Shown one piece after another: positions 6,667 to 12,801 of a DNA stretch of 13,958 bases; positions within the stretch are counted from its first letter, which is position 1, and each line of letters opens with the position of its first letter. The translations under genes were made by a program, and so were the position numbers. This stretch comes from Leptospiraceae bacterium (GTDB taxonomy: Bacteria > Spirochaetota > Leptospiria > Turneriellales > Turneriellaceae). The stretch spans positions 1 to 13,958 of the forward strand of contig JAEUSA010000153.1 of the NCBI GenBank assembly GCA_016788945.1, read 5' to 3'. The notes under the pieces were generated by a model. It made no database searches. It saw nothing but the letters and a program-made list of their open reading frames with translations, and was not told the origin of the DNA.

Positions 6667-7746
6667 TCAGTTCACAGCGGATGTCAGGTTACCCTGATCG
6701 GTCTTCACAACGAGCTGACCGTTTTTTTCGCTGACCTCGATCGCCGTCGGAGTGCCGTTGAGTTGCCAATAATGCACAGCCTCGCCGGTTTCGGCTTTGA
6801 TCAGCGTGATCACCGAGCCCTGTGCCATCGCAATGTAGCGCTCGGTTGCTGCCAGAGAAGTATAGCGGGCAAAAGTGTTCATCCAGCTGAGATTGCCGTT
6901 GGCGTCAAACGCCCACAGCTTGCTCGAATTGCCGTCGGCGGTGGGGGTAATAATATTGCGCGCGGTCAGAATCGGGCTATCGGTCGCGACACCCGATGTT
7001 TCGCGTCGCCATTGCAGGTCGCCAGTCATCGCATTGAGCGCCATGACGCGCGTCTTATCGGCAATTGCATAGATATGTTCGCCTCGGCCATCGGCTACGG
7101 GTTCGAGTGCGGTAATTTCAGAATCCGTCTGTATCATATAGTCGATATGGCCGTCGGCGGCATTGAGGCCATAGACTTTGCCATCGGCGCAGGCCACGAC
7201 GAGCATTGAGTTCTTGATTTGCAGTGGCGAAACGTCGACCTGATCGCTCACGTTTTGCATCCACAGTACCTGACCGCTTTGCGCATTGATCAGATAAACC
7301 GCACCGATCGAGGTTGCAACACTCACCAGAATTTTGTCGTTATCGGTGAAGACCAGCGGGGCGGATGTCGGTGCAATCTCAGGCAATGGCAGTGTCCACA
7401 GATTTTTATCGGTGCGGGAATCGCTCGCACGTAGGGTATTGTCGAGATCGAGGGTCAGATGGAATTCATTGCCGCGCAGGGGTTTAACTTGTTTCTCCCA
7501 GATAGTCTGAACGTCGTCTGGGCTGATCGATTCTACCGATGCGCGTGCGGGTGCCATATGCGAGCCCGAGGCGACAAAACCCATACCGCTGCTGAGCAGC
7601 GCGACCCCGAAAATCGCGGGTAGAATTGCTATTGGCGGCACGAGACTGCGTTTCCTGAGCGTGTAGACACGCCCTGCGATGGCGTCTGCAGGCCGCTGGG
7701 TTGCGGTCGTCATGCGCCCGGCCAAACTCTCTATTTGCCGCTCCAT
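6667..7746 (-). CDS. membrane-anchored PQQ-type beta-propeller protein
   Basis: A protein of 359 residues. It has a short basic cytoplasmic N-terminus (1-33), one membrane segment (about 34-58, after RKRS) and a periplasmic domain of repeated beta-propeller blades. The blades show the PQQ/BamB-like pattern in which a strand is followed by G-x-V/L-x-x-L/N-A-x-x-G-x-x-x-W: IGAVYLINAQSGQVLW, DGKVYGLNAADGHIDY, KTRVMALNAMTGDLQW and SSKLWAFDANGNLSW. Such propellers are scaffolds, for example BamB in outer-membrane protein assembly; no quinoprotein active site can be inferred. Unlike BamB it is not a lipoprotein. ATG 7746 has no well-placed Shine-Dalgarno site, but a TATAAG ends seven bases upstream. 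It diverges from the large lipoprotein and precedes plsY. Confidence 0.8.
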   Translation of the reverse strand: MERQIESLAGRMTTATQRPADAIAGRVYTLRKRSLVPPIAILPAIFGVALLSSGMGFVASGSHMAPARASVESISPDDVQTIWEKQVKPLRGNEFHLTLDLDNTLRASDSRTDKNLWTLPLPEIAPTSAPLVFTDNDKILVSVATSIGAVYLINAQSGQVLWMQNVSDQVDVSPLQIKNSMLVVACADGKVYGLNAADGHIDYMIQTDSEITALEPVADGRGEHIYAIADKTRVMALNAMTGDLQWRRETSGVATDSPILTARNIITPTADGNSSKLWAFDANGNLSWMNTFARYTSLAATERYIAMAQGSVITLIKAETGEAVHYWQLNGTPTAIEVSEKNGQLVVKTDQGNLTSAVN

Positions 7747-7753
7747 ACCCTAT

Positions 7754-7780
7754 CTTATACCTTCGGCCGAAAGCGTCCAA
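7754..7780 (-). promoter_or_regulatory. promoter of the beta-propeller gene, probably leaderless
   Basis: On the minus strand TATAAG (7754-7759) is separated by seven bases from ATG 7746. TTGGAC (7775-7780) is a weak -35 with a short 15-base spacer. The start of transcription would fall on the start codon. Confidence 0.5.
7762..7771. repeat. palindrome TTCGGCCGAA inside the promoter spacer
   Basis: A perfect 10-bp palindrome lies between the -35-like and -10-like boxes of the beta-propeller promoter. A bound protein there would block RNA polymerase, so it is a candidate operator. The length is short enough to occur by chance. Confidence 0.3.
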
Positions 7781-7817
7781 TAAAAAACGGGCATTTTTAA
7801 CCCCATTTGCGCTTTTT

Positions 7818-7848
7818 TTGCTCGGACAGATGGCCTCGCTCGTATAAG
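7818..7848 (+). promoter_or_regulatory. promoter of the large lipoprotein gene, probably leaderless
   Basis: TATAAG (7843-7848) is followed by seven bases and ATG 7856, the same layout as in the divergent neighbour. No Shine-Dalgarno site is present. The only -35-like box is TTGCTC at 7818-7823 with a long 19-base spacer, so the -35 part is weak. Confidence 0.5.
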
Positions 7849-7855
7849 CTCATAT

Positions 7856-10588
7856 ATGCGCCTTTCTATCCTTTTTGGGCTCATGGCCCCCCTGCTGCTT
7901 GCCTGCGATGGTGCGCTGGTCAAACAGATCAGGGATTTTCGCTCCAATCAGGCCCCGGTAATCACAAAATTCAGTAGCAATTCACCCGGCGGCGCGACGC
8001 TCTTACCCAATCAGGTATTTACCATCAACGTCGAAGCGAATGACCCCGAGGGGAAAAATATTACCTATAAATACAGTTCAGAAATCGGACTCTTTTCCGG
8101 ACAATCAGACAGCAGCGGAAGCAGTCAGGTTACGTTTGTTTTACCCAATAATTTAACTCCGGGCTTTGTGGCCAATGTGCAGGTCACCGTGACCGACGAA
8201 AAAAAAGCCGCGACCGTACAGACGCTCAACCTCGGTTCGGGCAAGGTTGGCCCGGCGGTGACGCAAGTCGGCAGCAGCAACAATAGCCTCAAACCCTCCG
8301 ATTCAGTGAGCATTACCTGGCAAACGCAGAGCGACGGTTATTACCAGATCGGGGTAATCGACAATGACGCGGCAACCTGCCAGCTTGACTTGAACGGCGC
8401 GCTCTACATCTATAATGCGAACACGCCTGTGGTCACCACAGTCTATGGCTCGCTATCGGCCAACCCGCTCAAACTCTTCGCAGCCGACGGCCGCGACAAA
8501 CTGTGTATTATGGTGCGCGACGGATTAAATCAGGTGGGCATGCTGGAAATCGTGATGACGGCTGACGCGACTGCTCCGGTGTCATCGGCAGATATTGCTG
8601 CGGGCTCGTATTCCTCTGTGCAGAGTGTGACTCTCAGTTGTGTAGATTCGGGCGCCGGCTGCCGCAAGATTGCCTATACCTCGAACGGCAGCGATCCGAC
8701 TTTTGATGCCAATGGCAATGTGACCAACGGCGTCGAATTTTCTGACAAATGGGATACTCCCGACACGGCATCGACCGAGTTGCGTTTTGCCGCAATGGAC
8801 AATGCGGGTAATGTCGAGGCCGTGCAGTCGCGCGTCTATACGATTAACCTCGCCATACCGAATATTTCGATCAGCAATGTTACTTACGACTATGTGAGCA
8901 CTGCGGGTTATACCTCTACAACCTTTACTTGGCAGAGTAACACGGCGCTCACTTCATTCGAGGTAAGGTCGGGTTCGTGTGCGAGCGGAACCATACACCA
9001 ATCGGGCGGGGCGCTTGCCGCCAACACCAACCAACTCAGCGTCATCAACGCGTCGTCGTTGCCGGCGGGGGCGACGACGATCTATGTGTGCGGTACGAAT
9101 GCCGTCGGTACGGGTTATGCCACCAAAGGTATTAGCAGAATCGACACAGTGCCGGCGATTACGTTCAATGGAAATGGTTATGATAATATGAGTACTGCCG
9201 GTTACACCTCGAGTAACCTCAACTGGCATGCGAATGTTGCCGGTACGTACACGGTACGTAAAGGAGCTAACTGCAGCGCCACATTGCTCTCGGGGGCGAA
9301 TGCGAGCGGGTCGGTTAATGCATCGAGCCCGTTGAATACAGTCGTTGCCGCGAGTGAGATCACGAACCTGAGTAACATCACGGTGCGTGTCTGTTTTACC
9401 AGCGTCGCCGGAGTCTCTAACGGCGCCAGTGGCAGCGCCTACGGTACGGCGATCGCGCGCAACGATACCGTGCCCGTGGTCGCTCTGTCATCTAACCAAT
9501 ACGCATTTCTCAGCCAGAATGCCGGGGCTTACAATAGCTCAAACTGGACCTGGAATTCAACCATGGCCGGTAACTACCGCGTATATGCCAGCGGTGCCTG
9601 TGGCAGCGGTACGCAATCGAGCGGGGGAAATAACAACGGATCCGTTGCCGCAGCGACCAACGTCACCTCGGTCGTTCAGGCTTCACAGCTTTCGGTCGGC
9701 TCCAATACCGCGCGCGTGTGCGTGACGAGCATCTATGGTGTTGTGGGTCAGCTCACGCAGGCCTATACTCTCGATAATACGAACCCGACCTTTGCCGGCG
9801 CGACGAGCGCGACGGCAAACAGCTCATCGCAGATTACGCTCGGCTGGTCAGCAGCAACCGAAGCCACGAGCACCCCGGTTTCGTATGAAGTCTGCCGATC
9901 GACCACGGCCGGCTCGTGTAATTCTTCGTTTTCCGTTTTTGCCACGACGGCATCGACGGGTTATATCAATTCGGGCGCGGCCTCGCGCACGAATTATTAT
10001 TACGTGGTTCGTGCGCGCGATGCTGCCGGCAATCGCGAGGCGAATACCGTGCAGGTGAGTGCACGCACGTGGTGTCCTGCGAGCGGCACAAGTTCGTGTT
10101 TTGTTTTTGTGACCAGTGGAACACTGAACGGGGCAAATGGTGCGGCTGATTCTGATGTGCTCTGCAACGGCGACTCGAACAAGCCCAATACCGGCGTGTA
10201 CAAAGCGGTGCTGCACGACGGCCTTGCCAGGCGCGCATGCAGTACGGCGAATTGCGGTGGGGGTGCTGCAGAGAATATCGATTGGGCGTTCAGGCCTTCG
10301 ACTCTCTATCGGTTATCGGCGCTGACGCCTGTGTTGACGACAAACACCTCCGGCATTTTTGTGTTCGGTACTTTGACGAATGCATTCAGTTCGGGTGCGA
10401 ATTATTATGGCACGGGTCTCGACGCCGATTGGACGAGCGCGGTAAATTGTTCGAACTGGACAAGCACGAGTTCCGGTGTGACATACCGCACCGGAAACCC
10501 TTCAGGTACTAACAGCTCGTCCGTTGCTTGGGTGGGTGTCGAAGATACATGCAATATCGCCCGCCGGCGCTTGTGCGCCGAGCAATAA
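7856..10588 (+). CDS. large modular lipoprotein with Ig-like, chitobiase-C-like, FN3 and DUF1554 lectin-like domains
   Basis: A protein of 910 residues. The lipoprotein signal peptide ends at the lipobox LLLAC, with C17 as the lipidated residue. Predicted modules are: Ig-like/cadherin-like (about 32-126); a second beta-sandwich (133-236); a chitobiase/hexosaminidase C-terminal-like domain (237-331, with DATAPVSS and YTSNGSDPT); three diverged tandem repeats of about 100 residues (334-431, 432-537, 538-642); an FN3 domain (643-737); and a C-terminal DUF1554-type domain (about 747-909, FVFVTSGTLNGANGAADSDVLC through RRRLCAEQ). DUF1554 is known from Leptospira and related to C-type-lectin-like folds. 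Each tandem repeat has one cysteine pair (C375/C412, C473/C513, C582/C622), likely a disulphide. It is probably surface-exposed and binds a ligand or matrix, which is inference. Low-complexity Ser/Thr/Asn/Gly composition fits secretion. The stop is directly adjacent to the convergent gene. Confidence 0.88.
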   Translation: MRLSILFGLMAPLLLACDGALVKQIRDFRSNQAPVITKFSSNSPGGATLLPNQVFTINVEANDPEGKNITYKYSSEIGLFSGQSDSSGSSQVTFVLPNNLTPGFVANVQVTVTDEKKAATVQTLNLGSGKVGPAVTQVGSSNNSLKPSDSVSITWQTQSDGYYQIGVIDNDAATCQLDLNGALYIYNANTPVVTTVYGSLSANPLKLFAADGRDKLCIMVRDGLNQVGMLEIVMTADATAPVSSADIAAGSYSSVQSVTLSCVDSGAGCRKIAYTSNGSDPTFDANGNVTNGVEFSDKWDTPDTASTELRFAAMDNAGNVEAVQSRVYTINLAIPNISISNVTYDYVSTAGYTSTTFTWQSNTALTSFEVRSGSCASGTIHQSGGALAANTNQLSVINASSLPAGATTIYVCGTNAVGTGYATKGISRIDTVPAITFNGNGYDNMSTAGYTSSNLNWHANVAGTYTVRKGANCSATLLSGANASGSVNASSPLNTVVAASEITNLSNITVRVCFTSVAGVSNGASGSAYGTAIARNDTVPVVALSSNQYAFLSQNAGAYNSSNWTWNSTMAGNYRVYASGACGSGTQSSGGNNNGSVAAATNVTSVVQASQLSVGSNTARVCVTSIYGVVGQLTQAYTLDNTNPTFAGATSATANSSSQITLGWSAATEATSTPVSYEVCRSTTAGSCNSSFSVFATTASTGYINSGAASRTNYYYVVRARDAAGNREANTVQVSARTWCPASGTSSCFVFVTSGTLNGANGAADSDVLCNGDSNKPNTGVYKAVLHDGLARRACSTANCGGGAAENIDWAFRPSTLYRLSALTPVLTTNTSGIFVFGTLTNAFSSGANYYGTGLDADWTSAVNCSNWTSTSSGVTYRTGNPSGTNSSSVAWVGVEDTCNIARRRLCAEQ
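10565..10580. repeat. GC-rich hairpin at the lipoprotein gene 3' end
   Basis: CGGCGC and GCGCCG pair perfectly over a TTGT loop, six bases before the stop codon. No T-run follows on either strand, so it is not a standard intrinsic terminator. It may act as a pause or 3' stability element where the two convergent genes meet. Confidence 0.4.
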
Positions 10589-11503
10589 TCAGTACCGGTA
10601 TCTGAGTAAGAACGCCGGTACGATGCTGTGCAGCATCGCCGATTTGTCCATGATACCTTCATAACGCACTTCGAGCGCCAACGTCGTCCACGGCGTCAGC
10701 GCGAATTCTTCTATTGCGCCGGCGGAAAAAAAGAATGCAATCTGATTGAGCGTTTCGCCTTCACCCGTTGTAAAGCGTAGCATTGTCGCCCCCGCACCGA
10801 TGCGTAACCCTGTTACAAAGCGTTTACTCCACTTCGTATTGTCGCCGAAAATGCGCGACCAAGGGGCGGCGAAGAGCAGCGCGTTCAGCGATGCGGGTAT
10901 TACCTGCAGGCTTTGGCCCGTGTTCGATGACTGGTGGTCGGCAAAACCCGCTTCGCCGAATAGAATCATATTCTTGAACCACGGTGGATGCAGCGCATAA
11001 CTCAACGTCGGTGCGAAAGCAGGTTTGAGGGCTGAGCCGCCTGAATTGAGAAAGATACGGTAACCGGCTGCAATACCAATTTCAGGGTAATAAGGAACAA
11101 TTTTTTTACTGCTCATTTTATTGATGAGTGATTTTGGAATTTTCTCTTCCGCAGCAGAGTTTTTCGTGCGCCGGATCAAGATATGTTCTGTCTCCTGTTC
11201 GATGAGATAACCTTCAATGACCTCGTCGCTTTCGGTTTGGATGTACACTTTTTCCATGAGATCTTGACCGTAGCGCGTGCGCAATATATCTTTATTACTG
11301 ATCTGCCGTGTTTGTCCGCCAACAGAAACCGTTGTCACCGAAGGGTTTGCGCCGGAGATTTTGACGGATTCGAGCACTTCTCCGCTTTGCAGATAAACCA
11401 TGTCGGCGCGCAAAGGCCACAGGAGAGTACAAAACAACGCGGCTTGGGCGCCGGTGCGTATTTTTTTACGGTACACGATATACCTTATACGAATGAAAAG
11501 CAT
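10589..11503 (-). CDS. predicted outer-membrane beta-barrel protein with N-terminal SH3-like region
   Basis: A protein of 304 residues with no family I can name. A long basic n-region and hydrophobic core (about 21-32) give a signal peptide with a likely cut after LRA (residue 33). Residues 34-135 contain short beta segments such as MVYLQSGEVLESVKISG and YIQTESDEVIEGYLIEQ, each ending in an I/L-x-R motif, like the small SH3-type repeats common in spirochaete envelope proteins. Residues from about 140 are amphipathic, with alternating aromatic and small residues, and the chain ends in LLRYRY, typical of outer-membrane barrels. ATG 11503 is preceded by AGAGG at a good distance. An upstream GTG/ATG frame extension to 11629 would run through the promoter and is not used. 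It converges with the large lipoprotein without a spacer. Confidence 0.75.
   Translation of the reverse strand: MLFIRIRYIVYRKKIRTGAQAALFCTLLWPLRADMVYLQSGEVLESVKISGANPSVTTVSVGGQTRQISNKDILRTRYGQDLMEKVYIQTESDEVIEGYLIEQETEHILIRRTKNSAAEEKIPKSLINKMSSKKIVPYYPEIGIAAGYRIFLNSGGSALKPAFAPTLSYALHPPWFKNMILFGEAGFADHQSSNTGQSLQVIPASLNALLFAAPWSRIFGDNTKWSKRFVTGLRIGAGATMLRFTTGEGETLNQIAFFFSAGAIEEFALTPWTTLALEVRYEGIMDKSAMLHSIVPAFLLRYRY
10592..10638. repeat. two inverted repeats in the 3' end of the barrel gene
   Basis: GTACCGG (10592-10598) pairs with CCGGTAC (10615-10621). Next to it CGATGCTG (10621-10628) and CAGCATCG (10631-10638) form an 8-bp perfect inverted repeat with a two-base gap. Both lie in the coding end of the minus-strand gene, just past the stop of the lipoprotein gene. 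Together with the hairpin at 10565 they could slow or end transcription from both sides. Confidence 0.4.
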
Positions 11504-11523
11504 TGTCTGCCTCTTTTTTTGCG

Positions 11524-11582
11524 CATCGCGAAATTTATATAAGGCGTTTTCCCTTGACACACAAAATCTGTGATTCGCGATG
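11524..11582. repeat. 9-bp inverted repeat bracketing the barrel-gene promoter
   Basis: CATCGCGAA (11524-11532) and TTCGCGATG (11574-11582) are perfect inverted copies, 50 bases centre to centre, close to five helical turns. The -10 and -35 boxes of the barrel gene lie between them. This is a plausible operator pair, possibly for looping or cooperative binding. Confidence 0.45.
11536..11564 (-). promoter_or_regulatory. promoter of the barrel-protein gene
   Basis: On the minus strand TTGTGT (11559-11564) is followed by 17 bases and TATATA (11536-11541). An overlapping TATAAA (11534-11539) fits the -10 consensus better but gives a 19-base spacer. Transcription would start near 11529, leaving a leader of about 26 bases with an AGAGG ribosome site. 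Confidence 0.5.
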
Positions 11583-11687
11583 GGTCTAAGCGCTGAGCCT
11601 GATGATCGGATCTCAGTTTTGCGTGCCAAAATCGACCTTTATTGGGTTTTTTGGTGTTAAACAAAAAATAAATTACAGGAGTTTCTG

Positions 11688-12035
11688 ATGAGACAACAGA
11701 AAATATCACTATTTATTCTGCTGCTGCTTGGCGCAATGCTGATTGCGATCGGCTGCGGCAGTGCGAAGATTGCAGACGATTCGCCGGATATCTATCCTTC
11801 AAGCGTTGAAAAAGCCGACGCGGACGCGGCAATTGCCGATGCGCAGGCTGCGTATAACGCACTTGGCGAAGACGGCAGCGCTGAAACCGGCAAAGCCAAA
11901 GAATTTCTCGATAAAGCGAAAGAATACGCCAACGACAAAGAACCCGAAGCTGCCTGGGCAGCCGCGATCAAGGCAAAGTCGTTCTGCGCTCTGTCAAAGC
12001 TCGCGCGCGAAACGCGTACCGCAGGGCTGAAATAA
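11688..12035 (+). CDS. small helical lipoprotein (DUF4398-like)
   Basis: A protein of 115 residues. The signal peptide has a long hydrophobic core and ends in AIGC, with C23 as the lipidated cysteine; this lenient lipobox fits spirochaetes. The mature part is Ala/Glu/Lys-rich and almost wholly helical. It contains ADADAAIADAQAAYNAL and then a helical hairpin (KEFLDKAKEYANDKEPEAAW followed by AAAIKAKSF) resembling DUF4398-type proteins, which often stand next to OmpA-like proteins. ATG 11688 has a clear AGGAG (11677-11681) six bases upstream. The next gene begins 25 bases downstream and shares a similar helical hairpin, so the two are an operon of related envelope proteins. I found no convincing promoter in 11583-11687. 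Confidence 0.82.
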   Translation: MRQQKISLFILLLLGAMLIAIGCGSAKIADDSPDIYPSSVEKADADAAIADAQAAYNALGEDGSAETGKAKEFLDKAKEYANDKEPEAAWAAAIKAKSFCALSKLARETRTAGLK

Positions 12036-12060
12036 GCCGTATTTACAGAGGAGAATAAGC

Positions 12061-12762
12061 ATGAAAAAAATATTAACAGCAATCATCACCCTCGCCGTGA
12101 TCGCTCCCGCTTTTGCCGGAGTTATTAAAGAAAGCCAAGCAAAGCGTGAAGTCAGCGATGCAATCGAAGCGCTCGCGCAAATGGATGCCCGCCAAGAACT
12201 TGCAACGTTCTTGCCGCAGAAAGAGGCATATTCTGCACGCACATACTGCAACAAGGCGCGCAACTTTCTCAGCGACAGCGAATATGATAAAGCCAGCTTC
12301 TATGCGGTGCTTTCGACAAACTATTCGAAAATCAGCATCCACAAAGGCCTGTTAGCTAAAGCTGAGCGCGACAAGCTTGAAATGGCCGCACAAGGTGCAA
12401 CCGCGCCGCGTTTGAAGAGCGCAGGTTTAAAAGGCAAAGGCAACAGCGGCATCTTTACCGGCAACTTTGACCTCAAGACACTGTACGCTGTAAAACGTGC
12501 ACCGAAAGTCGACGAAATTCCGGCGCTATCAGCAGACATGCAAGAACGCGTCACAACAATTCTTGGTGTGCTGATGCAGCAGAAAGAAGTGAAGGTGGCT
12601 ATCAGCGCTCGCGCCAAAAATGACGAGCTCGCTGAAAAATATGCCAAGAGCCTCATGGACGTGCTTATTGAAAAAGGTATTGAAAATACCCGTATCGAAT
12701 ACACGACCAAAAAAGGCCGTGACGGTATCGAAGTAACGCTGACCGGCGTAAAGACCCAGTAA
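12061..12762 (+). CDS. periplasmic protein with DUF4398-like helices and OmpA-like C-terminal segment
   Basis: A protein of 233 residues. The signal peptide (1-19) is cut after AFA. Residues 25-110 form helices of the same style as the upstream lipoprotein (ARTYCNKARNFLSDSEYDKASFYA), and a Gly/Lys-rich linker follows (115-130). The C-terminal part (about 155-230) reads VTTILGVLMQQKEVKVAIS, then NDELAEKYAKSLMDVLIEKG, then a final strand DGIEVTLTG. This resembles the helix-strand layout of an OmpA-like peptidoglycan-binding domain, but the usual NxxLSxxRA motif is altered (AEKYAKSL). Peptidoglycan binding is therefore doubtful. GAGGAG (12048-12053) lies seven bases before ATG 12061. A strong terminator ends the operon. 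Confidence 0.78.
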   Translation: MKKILTAIITLAVIAPAFAGVIKESQAKREVSDAIEALAQMDARQELATFLPQKEAYSARTYCNKARNFLSDSEYDKASFYAVLSTNYSKISIHKGLLAKAERDKLEMAAQGATAPRLKSAGLKGKGNSGIFTGNFDLKTLYAVKRAPKVDEIPALSADMQERVTTILGVLMQQKEVKVAISARAKNDELAEKYAKSLMDVLIEKGIENTRIEYTTKKGRDGIEVTLTGVKTQ

Positions 12763-12771
12763 GCATTGTTG

Positions 12772-12801
12772 ATCCCCGGCTTTTGCAGCCGGGGATTTCT
12801 C
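12772..12801 (+). terminator. intrinsic terminator of the 11688-12762 operon
   Basis: ATCCCCGGCT (12772-12781) pairs perfectly with AGCCGGGGAT (12787-12796) over a five-base loop, followed by TTCTC (TTTCTC counting the last stem base). It lies nine bases after the stop codon of the 12061 gene and just before the stop of the convergent helicase gene. The T-run is on the plus side only, so it serves mainly the envelope operon. Confidence 0.85.

Noticed and set aside
8855..9780. Tandem DNA repeat or phase-variable tract in the lipoprotein gene
   Set aside because: The three repeats are seen only at protein level. At DNA level they are strongly diverged, and no simple-sequence slippage tract is present.
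8954..10238. Long frames on both strands inside the large lipoprotein gene
   Set aside because: They are Arg-rich shadow translations of a GC-rich Ser/Thr-coding gene. The lipoprotein frame has continuous domains.
11554..11559. Perfect TTGACA on the plus strand as the -35 box of the 11688 operon
   Set aside because: No -10-like hexamer lies 15-19 bases downstream, and the start codon is about 130 bases away. It is more likely chance, since it overlaps the opposite promoter.
11504..11709. Upstream extension of the barrel gene to 11629, and a minus-strand frame at 11485-11709
   Set aside because: Both run through the promoter region. The internal ATG 11503 has the ribosome site and the signal peptide.
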